The notes beneath the pieces were generated by a model that was not told the DNA's origin, made no database searches, and saw only the letters and a list, made by a program, of their open reading frames with translations. A DNA stretch of 14,298 bases. Origin: Bacillota bacterium. Lineage in GTDB: Bacteria > Bacillota > Bacilli > Paenibacillales > Paenibacillaceae. Shown here one piece after another: positions 1-6,358 of the stretch. Each line of letters opens with the position of its first letter. Positions within the stretch are counted from its first letter, which is position 1. The stretch spans positions 1-14,298 of the forward strand of contig JAEZZE010000240.1 of assembly GCA_023418755.1 (NCBI GenBank). The letters are read 5' to 3'. A program made the position numbers and the translations under genes.

Positions 1-17
1 GGATCGCGTTTCGGGGT

Positions 18-68
18 CCCCGCAAAGCAATCGGAATAAGCTTCGAAGCTTAATGTCGCTTTGCGGGG
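18..68. repeat. Nested inverted repeat downstream of pyrG
   Basis: Outer arms CCCCGCAAAGC (18-28) and GCTTTGCGGGG (58-68) are perfect complements, 11 bp each. The 29-base interior holds a second perfect palindrome, TAAGCTTCGAAGCTTA (37-52). The element starts 25 bases past the pyrG stop, so it could fold at the 3' end of the pyrG transcript and act as a processing or termination site. No T-run follows the outer stem on either strand, so it is not a standard intrinsic terminator. A DNA-level binding site or the relic of a small repeat element are alternatives. Confidence 0.55.
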
Positions 69-93
69 GGTCTTGTATCGGTAAAGAATCGAA

Positions 94-1698
94 TCAAGCC
101 TCGGACCGGCGAAGGGCCGCTTTCACGAATTCGCGGAACAGCGGCTGCGGACGGTTCGGCCGCGAGGTGAATTCCGGATGGAACTGCACCGCGAGAAACC
201 ACGGGTGATCCGGCAGCTCGATCATCTCCACGAGACGTCCGTCCGGAGAAGTTCCGGAAATGCGCATGCCCGCCGCTTCGATGCGTTCGCGATATTCGTT
301 GTTGAACTCGTAGCGGTGTCGGTGTCTCTCGTAAACCAGCTCGTCCCCGTAGCAATCCGCCGCCAGACTGCCCTGCGCCAGCTTGCACGGGTAGAGGCCC
401 AACCGCATCGTGCCGCCGAGATCCTCGATATCCTTCTGCTCGGGAAGCAGATCGATGACCGGGTAAGGCGTAGCGGGATGAATCTCCGAGCTGTTCGCTC
501 CGTCCAATCCGGCCATATGGCGGGCGTACTCGACTACCGCCACCTGCATGCCGAGGCAAATGCCGAAGAAAGGAGTGCCGCTCTCGCGGGCATACCGGAT
601 CGCGGTAATTTTCCCCTCGATGCCTCTGTCCCCGAATCCGCCCGGAACGAGAATGCCATGGACGCCTCCCAACAGCTCCTCCACGTTGCCCGGCTCGATC
701 TCCTCCGCGTTGACCCAGCGGATGCTCACTTCGGAATCGGCGTCGAAGCCCGCGTGCCCGAGCGACTCCACGATGCTCAGGTAGGCGTCGTGGAGCGCGA
801 CGTACTTGCCCACGATCGCGATTTCCGTCGTCTTCTTGAGCGATTTGACCCGGGCGACGAGCGCTTCCCACTCGGTCATATCCGGGGCTCCGGCCGGCAA
901 ATTCAAATGCCTGACCACGTAGTCGTCCAAGCCTTCGGCTTGAAGATTAAGAGGCACTTCATACAAGGTAGCGGCGTCGCGGCATTCGATGACCGCGTTC
1001 GAATCGATATCGCACAGAGAAGCGATCTTGCGCTTCAATTCGTCCGCCAAAGGATACTCCGTGCGGCAGACGATGACGTTCGGCTGGATGCCGATGCTGC
1101 GCAGTTCCTTCACGCTGTGCTGGGTCGGCTTCGTCTTGACTTCCCCGGCCGCTTTAATATAAGGAATGAGAGTCACGTGAATATACATCACGTTGTCTCG
1201 GCCGATATCGCTCTTGATTTGTCGGATCGCTTCCAGGAAGGGCAGGCTCTCGATGTCTCCGACCGTGCCGCCGATCTCCGTAATGACGACGTCCGAGCCC
1301 GCTTCCTTGCCGGCGCGGAAGACGCGGTCCTTGATCTCGTTCGTGATGTGCGGAATGACCTGAACCGTGCCGCCGAGATATTCTCCCCGGCGCTCCTTGC
1401 TGATTACCGTCGAATAAATTTTGCCCGTCGTCACATTGCTGTTCTTCGATAGATTAATATCGATAAACCGCTCGTAATGGCCGAGATCCAGATCGGTCTC
1501 CGCCCCGTCGTCGGTCACGAACACTTCCCCGTGCTGATAGGGACTCATCGTTCCCGGATCGACGTTAAGGTACGGATCGAACTTCTGAATGGTCACCTTA
1601 AGACCGCGATTCTTAAGCAGCCTGCCCAACGAAGCGGCGGTAATGCCTTTGCCGAGCGAAGAGACGACGCCTCCCGTTACGAAAATATATTTGGTCAC
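94..1698 (-). CDS. pyrG: CTP synthase (glutamine hydrolysing)
   Basis: Makes CTP from UTP, ATP and glutamine, the last step of de novo pyrimidine nucleotide synthesis, in the cytoplasm. The 534-residue protein is full length for the family. Residues 1 to about 270 are the synthase domain, with the N-terminal P-loop GGVVSSLGKG (9-18). Residues from about 292 on are the class I glutamine amidotransferase domain, with nucleophile Cys381 in FFGICLGMQ and partners His507 and Glu509 in the HPEF motif. The start is GTG (1696-1698), since the first codon reads CAC on the plus strand. GGGAGG lies 11 bases upstream. It follows rpoE, the usual Bacillales order, but has its own promoter and a CTP-responsive-looking attenuator. 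All key residues are intact. Confidence 0.97.
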   Translation of the reverse strand: MTKYIFVTGGVVSSLGKGITAASLGRLLKNRGLKVTIQKFDPYLNVDPGTMSPYQHGEVFVTDDGAETDLDLGHYERFIDINLSKNSNVTTGKIYSTVISKERRGEYLGGTVQVIPHITNEIKDRVFRAGKEAGSDVVITEIGGTVGDIESLPFLEAIRQIKSDIGRDNVMYIHVTLIPYIKAAGEVKTKPTQHSVKELRSIGIQPNVIVCRTEYPLADELKRKIASLCDIDSNAVIECRDAATLYEVPLNLQAEGLDDYVVRHLNLPAGAPDMTEWEALVARVKSLKKTTEIAIVGKYVALHDAYLSIVESLGHAGFDADSEVSIRWVNAEEIEPGNVEELLGGVHGILVPGGFGDRGIEGKITAIRYARESGTPFFGICLGMQVAVVEYARHMAGLDGANSSEIHPATPYPVIDLLPEQKDIEDLGGTMRLGLYPCKLAQGSLAADCYGDELVYERHRHRYEFNNEYRERIEAAGMRISGTSPDGRLVEMIELPDHPWFLAVQFHPEFTSRPNRPQPLFREFVKAALRRSEA

Positions 1699-1780
1699 CC
1701 TGTACGAAACCTCCCGCTGCCTGCTGATGCGGCATTCTCGATTAGCTTTGCCTGAAACTGAGTTTCCCTTGCAATCCGGG

Positions 1781-1823
1781 AAAAAAACAAAAAAGTGTCA
1801 CCCAAATAAATGGGGGCACTTTT
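1781..1823 (-). terminator. Intrinsic terminator in the pyrG leader, also ends rpoE
   Basis: On the minus strand, arms AAAAGTG and CACTTTT (1817-1823 and 1791-1797) enclose a C-run pairing with GGG (1812-1814 and 1801-1803) across an 8-base loop. The tract that follows is six T, one G, then seven T. It lies 153 bases after the rpoE stop and 83 bases before the pyrG start, so it should end rpoE read-through and serve as the conditional terminator of the pyrG leader. Confidence 0.88.
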
Positions 1824-1862
1824 CATCATCCAACACTATGGAAAACCGCGCTTCTAAAGCCC
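1791..1862 (-). promoter_or_regulatory. pyrG CTP-sensing attenuator leader (reiterative transcription type)
   Basis: From a predicted start at 1862 the minus-strand RNA begins GGGCUUU, as in the GGGC start of B. subtilis pyrG. About 40 bases later a hairpin forms whose 5' arm contains CCCCC (complement of 1812-1816). In the known mechanism, low CTP stalls polymerase before the first C, extra G residues are added at the 5' end, and this G-run pairs with the pyrimidine stretch, blocking the terminator. High CTP allows termination. Start sequence, C-run, hairpin and U-tract are seen; the mechanism is inferred from the B. subtilis precedent. Confidence 0.75.
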
Positions 1863-1869
1863 AAGCATA

Positions 1870-1898
1870 AGTTTAACTTCTGGATTGGGCGGTGTCAA
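1870..1898 (-). promoter_or_regulatory. Sigma-A promoter of pyrG
   Basis: The minus strand reads a perfect -35 TTGACA (1893-1898), a 17-base spacer and -10 TAAACT (1870-1875). The predicted start is 7 bases further on at G1862, giving a leader of 164 bases before the GTG. The promoter lies entirely in the rpoE-pyrG intergenic region. Confidence 0.82.
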
Positions 1899-1975
1899 GT
1901 GGATTGGCCTCTTCGTTTAAGGGACGGAAAAGCCGTTCGCGAGAAGCCCTCCGCCCCTGTACGGCAGCCGTTCGA

Positions 1976-2557
1976 TTAATCTTCCTCGTCTTCGAATTCG
2001 TCGGCCTCGGCTTCCTCTTCCTCGTCTTCGAATTCGTCGTCCTCGTCGGCAGGATCGAGCTCCTCGTCGATCTCCGCCTCCTCGTCGTCCTCCAGGACGA
2101 CCTCTTCGTCGGCATCGGCCGCCTCTTCGCCTTCCTCGAATACGCCCTCTTGATCGTCGTCGAACAAATCGTAGCCGTCTTCGTCTCCGGATACGACCTC
2201 TTCGTCTTCTCCGAACAGATCTTCGTCGTCCTCGTCGTCATCGTCGTTGATGATGCGAGGACGTTTCGCTCCGCCCATCTGCTCGTCGGAGCGTTCGACC
2301 GGATACCAGCGCTTGAGTCCCCAGACGTTGCCGCCCACGCAAGCGAATCTGCCGTCGATATTGATTTCCGTGTACAGCTGGGCAATGACTTCCGTGATTT
2401 GCTCCTGGGACAATCCGCGCATCTTGGCGATTTCCATCATCAGATCGCGATAGTAGAACGGGGTATTCGCTGTTTTCAACAGCTCGTAAGCCAGATCGAC
2501 CATCGGCATCTCGCGGATTTTCTCGGAGTCGATTTTCAGCACGTATTCGGCGCTCAC
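1976..2557 (-). CDS. rpoE: DNA-directed RNA polymerase delta subunit
   Basis: Firmicute-specific subunit that binds core RNA polymerase and raises its recycling and promoter selectivity. About 90 N-terminal residues form the folded HARE-HTH-like domain, with the hallmark region ending INIDGRF and a WGLKRWYPV segment. The rest, starting near IINDDDDEDDED, is an almost pure Asp/Glu tail expected to be disordered. The chosen start is GTG (2555-2557), giving 193 residues beginning VSAEYVLKIDSEKI, which resembles Paenibacillus RpoE starts. An in-frame ATG at 2612-2614 would add 19 unlike residues, has AAAGG directly against it with no spacing, and sits where transcription is predicted to begin. 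The GTG is preceded by GAGAGG 11 bases upstream. Identity is firm; the start is moderately sure. Confidence 0.93.
   Translation of the reverse strand: MSAEYVLKIDSEKIREMPMVDLAYELLKTANTPFYYRDLMMEIAKMRGLSQEQITEVIAQLYTEINIDGRFACVGGNVWGLKRWYPVERSDEQMGGAKRPRIINDDDDEDDEDLFGEDEEVVSGDEDGYDLFDDDQEGVFEEGEEAADADEEVVLEDDEEAEIDEELDPADEDDEFEDEEEEAEADEFEDEED
1980..2039. repeat. 36-bp-period direct repeat in the rpoE acidic tail
   Basis: A 24-base segment containing CTCGTCTTCGAATTCGTCG occurs identically at 1980-2003 and 2016-2039, an offset of 36 bases or 12 codons. On the protein it repeats DEFEDEE near the C-terminus. The offset keeps frame, so the repeat looks like a slippage or unequal-exchange expansion of the acidic tail. 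Confidence 0.85.
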
Positions 2558-2619
2558 GCGGCTTCCATCCTCTCTGTATGTGAACCGGTATAAACCTTCA
2601 CGATAATTTTTCATCCTTT

Positions 2620-2648
2620 AGTAAACCGTATTTCTCGTTAAATTGCAA
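2620..2648 (-). promoter_or_regulatory. Candidate sigma-A promoter of rpoE
   Basis: The minus strand carries -35 TTGCAA (2643-2648), a 17-base spacer and -10 TTTACT (2620-2625). Each hexamer matches consensus at four of six places. The predicted start near 2613 falls on the upstream in-frame ATG, which favours translation from the GTG at 2557 with a leader of about 56 bases. Confidence 0.55.
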
Positions 2649-2690
2649 GTCGCAAGCCAAAACGCCTCCGGCGTCCTTTGAACGGAGAAC

Positions 2691-2719
2691 GCGCTTTTGC
2701 CGGACGTCGGGCAAAAACG
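2691..2719. repeat. Inverted repeat upstream of rpoE
   Basis: GCGCTTTTGCC (2691-2701) and GGCAAAAACGC (2709-2719 region) form arms of about 10 paired bases with one mismatch, around an inner GACGTC palindrome (2703-2708). T-runs lie on the 5' arm in both directions, so it is not a terminator shape. A smaller hairpin, ACGCC-TCC-GGCGT (2662-2674), lies just left of it. The function is unknown. Confidence 0.5.
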
Positions 2720-2762
2720 CCTTTCTACGTCCTCTCCGCCGTTCTTCGATTCGTCAAGCGCG

Positions 2763-2806
2763 AAAAAGCGAAGGCGTGTCCGCTGGCGGACGGCGCCTTC
2801 GCTTTT
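2763..2806. terminator. Strong bidirectional terminator-like hairpin
   Basis: Arms GCGAAGGCG (2768-2776) and CGCCTTCGC (2794-2802) are perfect, and GTCCG/CGGAC (2778-2782 and 2787-2791) continue the stem to a CTGG loop. Five A (2763-2767) give a U5 tract for leftward transcription and four T (2803-2806) a shorter one for rightward transcription. The better polarity is leftward, stopping transcripts from reaching rpoE. No gene on the minus strand between here and argS1 explains it, so it may end antisense read-through from the argS1 operon. Confidence 0.75.
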
Positions 2807-2934
2807 CGACTGTATCCTTCCGGGCCGCTCCGCGGGCGGAGGAACCGGCATGACCAAGAGTCTCACCGGGAAACTCTCCCTTCATCCTATGTCGCGGGCG
2901 CGAAAATGCCACGGGACACCGCCTATTTCCTGCG

Positions 2935-2972
2935 AAAAAGGCCACTTTCCCAAGCCTTTGGGGCCGGCCTTT
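2935..2972 (-). terminator. Second leftward terminator-like hairpin
   Basis: AAAGGCC (2937-2943) pairs with GGCCTTT (2966-2972), and CCCAA (2949-2953) pairs with TTGGG (2958-2962) across a 4-base loop. On the minus strand the stem is followed by five T (2935-2939), and on the plus strand only by three. It lies upstream of the likely protease start and points the same way as the 2763-2806 hairpin. Confidence 0.5.
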
Positions 2973-3050
2973 CATACTGTAGAGGACACGGCAGAGAAGC
3001 GCGCTCCTGGCGCCGTCTTGCCTGCACATTCGTCCGGGAGGGATGCCGCA

Positions 3051-4193
3051 TTGGATACAAACCAAGCCGCGGGCGGACTCCGCCGATCCCCCGGCCCGCC
3101 GATCCCCGACGATCGTAGACTTATCGTACGCTTTCCGGACCGCCTCGAATACGAACGATTCCTTCGGGAGAACCGGGCTAGCGAGCTACGCTTCGGAGTG
3201 CGGGACCGGGATATTCGCATTCTTCCGCTTATCCGGGCGATCTCTTGTCCTGCGGAAACCGCGACCCGGCTGTCCCTTTCGTTCGGGGAAAAGGCTGTCT
3301 GGGAAGAAGATGAGCCGATCGCGACGCGAGCGCTGCCCAAGGGGGCGATCGTATCCGACAAAGGCATTCCTTGGGGCGTACGCCATATTCATGCGCCGCA
3401 AGCCTGGGGAAAAACGACCGGGCATCGGGTGAAGGTGGGCGTGATCGATACCGGCGCGGACTATACCCATCCCGATCTGCGGCATTCGCTCGATCGCGGC
3501 ATCAACCTGATCAACCGAATGGCGCCGCCCCAGGACGACAACGGCCACGGCACGCATATCGCCGGGACGATCGCCGCGGCCAACGAGCTCCAGGGCATGA
3601 TCGGCGTCGCTCCAAGATCGACGATCTATCCGGTCAAGGCTTTCGATCATAACGGCACCGCCTTCGTCTCCGATATAATTATGGGCATCGAATGGTGCGT
3701 CCGCAATCATATGGACGTCGTCAATATGAGCTTCGGCATGCGCACGAAAAGCCGGTCCCTGTTAAACGCCGTCAGCCGCGCTTACCATTCGGGCGTGCTG
3801 ATCGTCGCCTCTTCCGGCAACGAAGGCCGCGTCGGAGACATCGATTACCCGGCCGGCTTCGGCCAGACGATCGCCGTAGGGGCGACGAACCGGGCCGGAC
3901 GCGTCGCCAAATTTACGAATCGCAGTCCGCTCATCGACATTTTCGCTCCCGGCGACCGGATCGTGTCCACGTGGCTGAGGGGCAAGCACCGCGAGATGAG
4001 CGGCACGTCTATGGCCACTTCGCACGTGACGGGCGCGATCGCCCTGCTCCTCGCGCTCAAGCCGGGACTTACTCCGGGACAGATCAAATCGATCGTCAAA
4101 AACTCCGCCGTTCCCCTAAGAAACGCTAAAGCCCCCCGGACGGCCGGAGAGCTTTGCGTGACGCGCATTTTGAACGCAGCGGATCGATTGTGA
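3051..4193 (+). CDS. S8 family (subtilisin-like) serine peptidase
   Basis: Serine protease with the full triad. Numbered from the TTG start (380 residues): Asp133 in VIDTGADYTHPDL, His166 in NGHGTHIAGT, Ser320 in SGTSMATSHV, with oxyanion Asn257 in SSGNEG. Residues about 20-100, beginning RLIVRFPDRLEYERFL, resemble the leader region of Paenibacillus S8 proteins and could act as a propeptide. No signal peptide or membrane segment is visible, so an intracellular role or non-classical export is possible. Start: TTG 3051 has GGGAGGG 8 bases upstream and gives an N-terminus like relatives. ATG 2850 (447 residues, GGAGG 7 bases upstream) is the alternative, but its extra 67 residues are low-quality coding sequence and run through the 2935-2972 hairpin. 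The stop is 3 bases from the argS1 stop on the other strand. The substrate is unknown. Confidence 0.9.
   Translation: MDTNQAAGGLRRSPGPPIPDDRRLIVRFPDRLEYERFLRENRASELRFGVRDRDIRILPLIRAISCPAETATRLSLSFGEKAVWEEDEPIATRALPKGAIVSDKGIPWGVRHIHAPQAWGKTTGHRVKVGVIDTGADYTHPDLRHSLDRGINLINRMAPPQDDNGHGTHIAGTIAAANELQGMIGVAPRSTIYPVKAFDHNGTAFVSDIIMGIEWCVRNHMDVVNMSFGMRTKSRSLLNAVSRAYHSGVLIVASSGNEGRVGDIDYPAGFGQTIAVGATNRAGRVAKFTNRSPLIDIFAPGDRIVSTWLRGKHREMSGTSMATSHVTGAIALLLALKPGLTPGQIKSIVKNSAVPLRNAKAPRTAGELCVTRILNAADRL
4128..4155. terminator. Weak hairpin at the protease/argS1 convergent ends
   Basis: AAAGC (4128-4132) and GCTTT (4151-4155) plus CCGG/CCGG (4137-4140 and 4143-4146 region) form an interrupted stem inside the last codons of the S8 gene. 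It lies 40-70 bases beyond the argS1 stop. On the minus strand the T-tract after the stem is broken (TTTAGCGTTTCTT). It is the only terminator candidate at this junction, and a poor one. Confidence 0.3.
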
Positions 4194-4196
4194 ACG

Positions 4197-5873
4197 TTAC
4201 ATTTTATCGGGAGCGGACACGCCGACGAGCGCCAGCGAGTTCGCGATCGCGATTCGGATCGCGGCAAGCAACTGCAGGCGGGCCTGGCTCTGCCCGGCAT
4301 CCTCGGTAATCACTCGCTCCGCCTTATAGTAGCTGTGGAACTGGGAGGCCAGCTCGTACACGTAGCGGATGATCGCATGAGGCGCATAAATCCGCGCCGC
4401 TTCCGCGATCGTCTCCGGCAATTCGCCGATCTTGCGCAGCAGATCAAGCTCCTGTTCGGCGGTCAGCCGGGTCAGATCGGCCTCCTGCCAAGCCCTTACC
4501 GTTACTCCCTGCTCCTCGGCCTGACGGAAAATGCTGCATATTCTCGCATGCGCGTACTGGACGTAGAACACGGGATTTTCGTTGGATTTCGACACGGCCA
4601 AATCCATGTCGAAATCCAAGTGGGAATCCATGCTCCGCATCGAGAAGAAATAGCGAATGGCGTCGACGCCGACCTCGTCCATGAGATCCTCCATCGTGAT
4701 CGCCTTGCCCGTGCGTTTGGACATTTTCACCTTCTCGCCGTTCTGGAACAGGCTGACCATCTGGGCGATCAGCACGGTCAGCTTGTCCGGATCGTTGCCC
4801 ATCGCGGCCATCGCCGCCTTCATCCGCGGAATGTAGCCGTGGTGGTCGGCCCCCCAGATGTTGATCAATTGGTCGTAGCCCCGATCGTATTTATCCCTAT
4901 GGTACGCCGCGTCCGGCGTTAAGTACGTATAGCTGCCGTCGTTCTTCACCAGAACGCGGTCCTTGTCGTCGCCGAACGCAGTGGACGCGAGCCAGACCGC
5001 TCCGTCCTGGTCGTATACGTGCCCCTTCGCCCTCAGCGCGGCGAGCACCTCCGTCACTTTGCCGGTCTCATAGAGGGAGGTTTCGCTGTACCATTCGTCG
5101 AAGCGAACCCCGAAGCGCGCCAGATCGCGTTTGATCTTGGCCAGCTCCTTGTCCAGTCCGTAACGGCGGAAGAACGCGAACCGCTCTTCGTCGGACAGCG
5201 ACAGCAGCCGTTCTCCCTCCTCCTCCGCCAGCTCCTTGGCGAAGCCGACGATATCTTCGCCGTAGTAGCCGTCTTCCGGCATTTCCGCATCCTGCCCCAG
5301 CGCTTGCCGATAGCGGGCCTCGAGCGACTTGGCCAGATTGTTCACCTGATTGCCGGCATCGTTAATATAGTACTCGCGCGTCACCTCGCACCCGGCCGCC
5401 TCCAGCACGTTGCAGAGCGCGTCCCCTACGGCCGCTCCCCGGGCGTGTCCGAGGTGAAGGCTGCCCGTCGGATTGGCGCTGACGAATTCGACTTGAACCT
5501 TCCTGCCTTGCCCCGCTTCCGCGTGGCCGTACTTCTCCCCCCGGGTCAGCGCTTCTCCGATGACCGGATACAGACAGCTCTTGTCGAGACGGAAATTGAT
5601 GAAGCCCGGACCGGCGATTTCCGCCGACCGTACGAAGGCCCGTCCTTGCTCCAGCTTGCCGATCAATTCCTCCGCGATCTGCCGCGGATTCTTCTTGGCG
5701 ATCTTCGACAGCTGCATCGCCAGATTCGTCGCCAAATCCCCGTGCGCCTTGTCCTTCGGCACCTCCAGCGCGATCGCCGGCAGCTCGTCCTTGTCCGCGA
5801 CCAGGCCCGCCGCGAGCGCGGCGTCCGCCAATGCCTCTTTGACTTGTAGTTGCAATTGCTCCAATACGCCCAT
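4197..5873 (-). CDS. argS: Arginyl-tRNA synthetase 1 (housekeeping type)
   Basis: Class I aminoacyl-tRNA synthetase that charges tRNA-Arg. The 558-residue protein is normal length. It has an N-terminal tRNA-binding domain (about 1-115), the HIGH signature as HLGH (140-143, context PTGSLHLGHARG), a canonical KMSKR loop (383-387) and a C-terminal DALR anticodon-binding domain from about 435. The start is ATG 5871-5873, giving MGVLEQLQLQ; a longer in-frame reading would add 27 residues overlapping the upstream gene. It begins 5 bases after the stop of the DUF1934 gene, with GGGAGG inside the end of that gene, so translation is probably coupled. The same pair (ywiB-argS) is known in B. subtilis. 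No T-box is seen upstream. A second ArgRS gene lies 5.8 kb to the right. Confidence 0.97.
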   Translation of the reverse strand: MGVLEQLQLQVKEALADAALAAGLVADKDELPAIALEVPKDKAHGDLATNLAMQLSKIAKKNPRQIAEELIGKLEQGRAFVRSAEIAGPGFINFRLDKSCLYPVIGEALTRGEKYGHAEAGQGRKVQVEFVSANPTGSLHLGHARGAAVGDALCNVLEAAGCEVTREYYINDAGNQVNNLAKSLEARYRQALGQDAEMPEDGYYGEDIVGFAKELAEEEGERLLSLSDEERFAFFRRYGLDKELAKIKRDLARFGVRFDEWYSETSLYETGKVTEVLAALRAKGHVYDQDGAVWLASTAFGDDKDRVLVKNDGSYTYLTPDAAYHRDKYDRGYDQLINIWGADHHGYIPRMKAAMAAMGNDPDKLTVLIAQMVSLFQNGEKVKMSKRTGKAITMEDLMDEVGVDAIRYFFSMRSMDSHLDFDMDLAVSKSNENPVFYVQYAHARICSIFRQAEEQGVTVRAWQEADLTRLTAEQELDLLRKIGELPETIAEAARIYAPHAIIRYVYELASQFHSYYKAERVITEDAGQSQARLQLLAAIRIAIANSLALVGVSAPDKM

Positions 5874-5878
5874 CCTGC

Positions 5879-6295
5879 TTATTCCTCCCGAATATCCAGC
5901 CGGATGCGGAAGCTTCCGACTTTCTGATCTTGCATGAGCAAGTCGTACGACCATTCCACGCTGCCGCCGGATTCCGACAGCCTGCTGTTCAGCCGCGAAG
6001 TGTGCGCCTGCACGGCATGAAGCCCGTACGGCGTTTCCATTTTGCCCGCGGCTAGCTCTCCCTTCCTGAACCTCTGTTCCAGGAAGATGGCGCCCCGCCG
6101 TCTGAGCTGCAGCTCGTTCTCATGGATGAACAGCGTATTGTTCGCCTCCACCCCGTTCTCGTCGGGCTCTTCGGCATAGGTTAGCGCCCAGCCCGTCTTC
6201 AGGCGGAACAGTTCCCCCGGCATCTCGGATCGCTGCACGCCCCCGTCCTGCTGCCAGCTCCGGAACTCGACCCGCACCTTCCGCTTGTCCGGCAT
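5879..6295 (-). CDS. DUF1934 (YwiB-like) protein
   Basis: A 138-residue cytoplasmic protein with no signal peptide or membrane segment. The pattern of short alternating beta strands, the length and the position directly before argS fit the DUF1934/YwiB family, a small calycin-like beta barrel of unknown function. The start is ATG 6293-6295, with a purine-rich AGGAGAG about 10 bases upstream. It is the first gene of a two-gene unit with argS1, and a candidate promoter lies in the 63 bases separating it from the histidine kinase gene. The family call rests on context and length as much as on sequence. The molecular role is not established. Confidence 0.82.
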   Translation of the reverse strand: MPDKRKVRVEFRSWQQDGGVQRSEMPGELFRLKTGWALTYAEEPDENGVEANNTLFIHENELQLRRRGAIFLEQRFRKGELAAGKMETPYGLHAVQAHTSRLNSRLSESGGSVEWSYDLLMQDQKVGSFRIRLDIREE

Positions 6296-6328
6296 ATTCC
6301 ACGCTCTCTCCTACGTCTCATACTCTTT

Positions 6329-6357
6329 TTACTACTATATACAGAAGCCCCCGTCAA
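6329..6357 (-). promoter_or_regulatory. Candidate promoter of the DUF1934-argS1 unit
   Basis: On the minus strand, -35 TTGACG (6352-6357) is followed by a 17-base spacer and a weak -10 TAGTAA (6329-6334) in an AT-rich stretch. The -35 abuts the kinase stop codon. No hairpin terminator separates the kinase gene from this site, so read-through from the signalling operon into argS1 is possible. Confidence 0.4.
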
Positions 6358-6358
6358 T

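Larger units (their letters stand above)
2649..3050. other. Gene-poor stretch with clustered inverted repeats
   Basis: Between the rpoE promoter and the likely protease start there are about 400 bases with no convincing gene. Open frames here overlap on both strands and lack family features. The stretch holds four inverted repeats (2662-2674, 2691-2719, 2763-2806, 2935-2972), the alternative protease start at 2850 with its GGAGG, and no clear sigma-A promoter reading toward the protease. A short structured RNA or insulator role is possible. Confidence 0.5.

Noticed and set aside
178..1452. Long plus-strand open frame across pyrG
   Set aside because: It is a GC-rich shadow of pyrG with no recognisable domain, and the pyrG motifs on the minus strand are complete.
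1892..2593. Plus-strand open frame rich in Leu/Val/Phe opposite rpoE
   Set aside because: It arises as the complement of the Asp/Glu codon runs of the delta tail. The apparent hydrophobic segments are an artefact.
2973..2981. Sigma-K-like -10 (CATACTGTA) before the protease
   Set aside because: The motif is short and low in information, and no convincing -35 lies at the right spacing. It is mentioned only as a hint.
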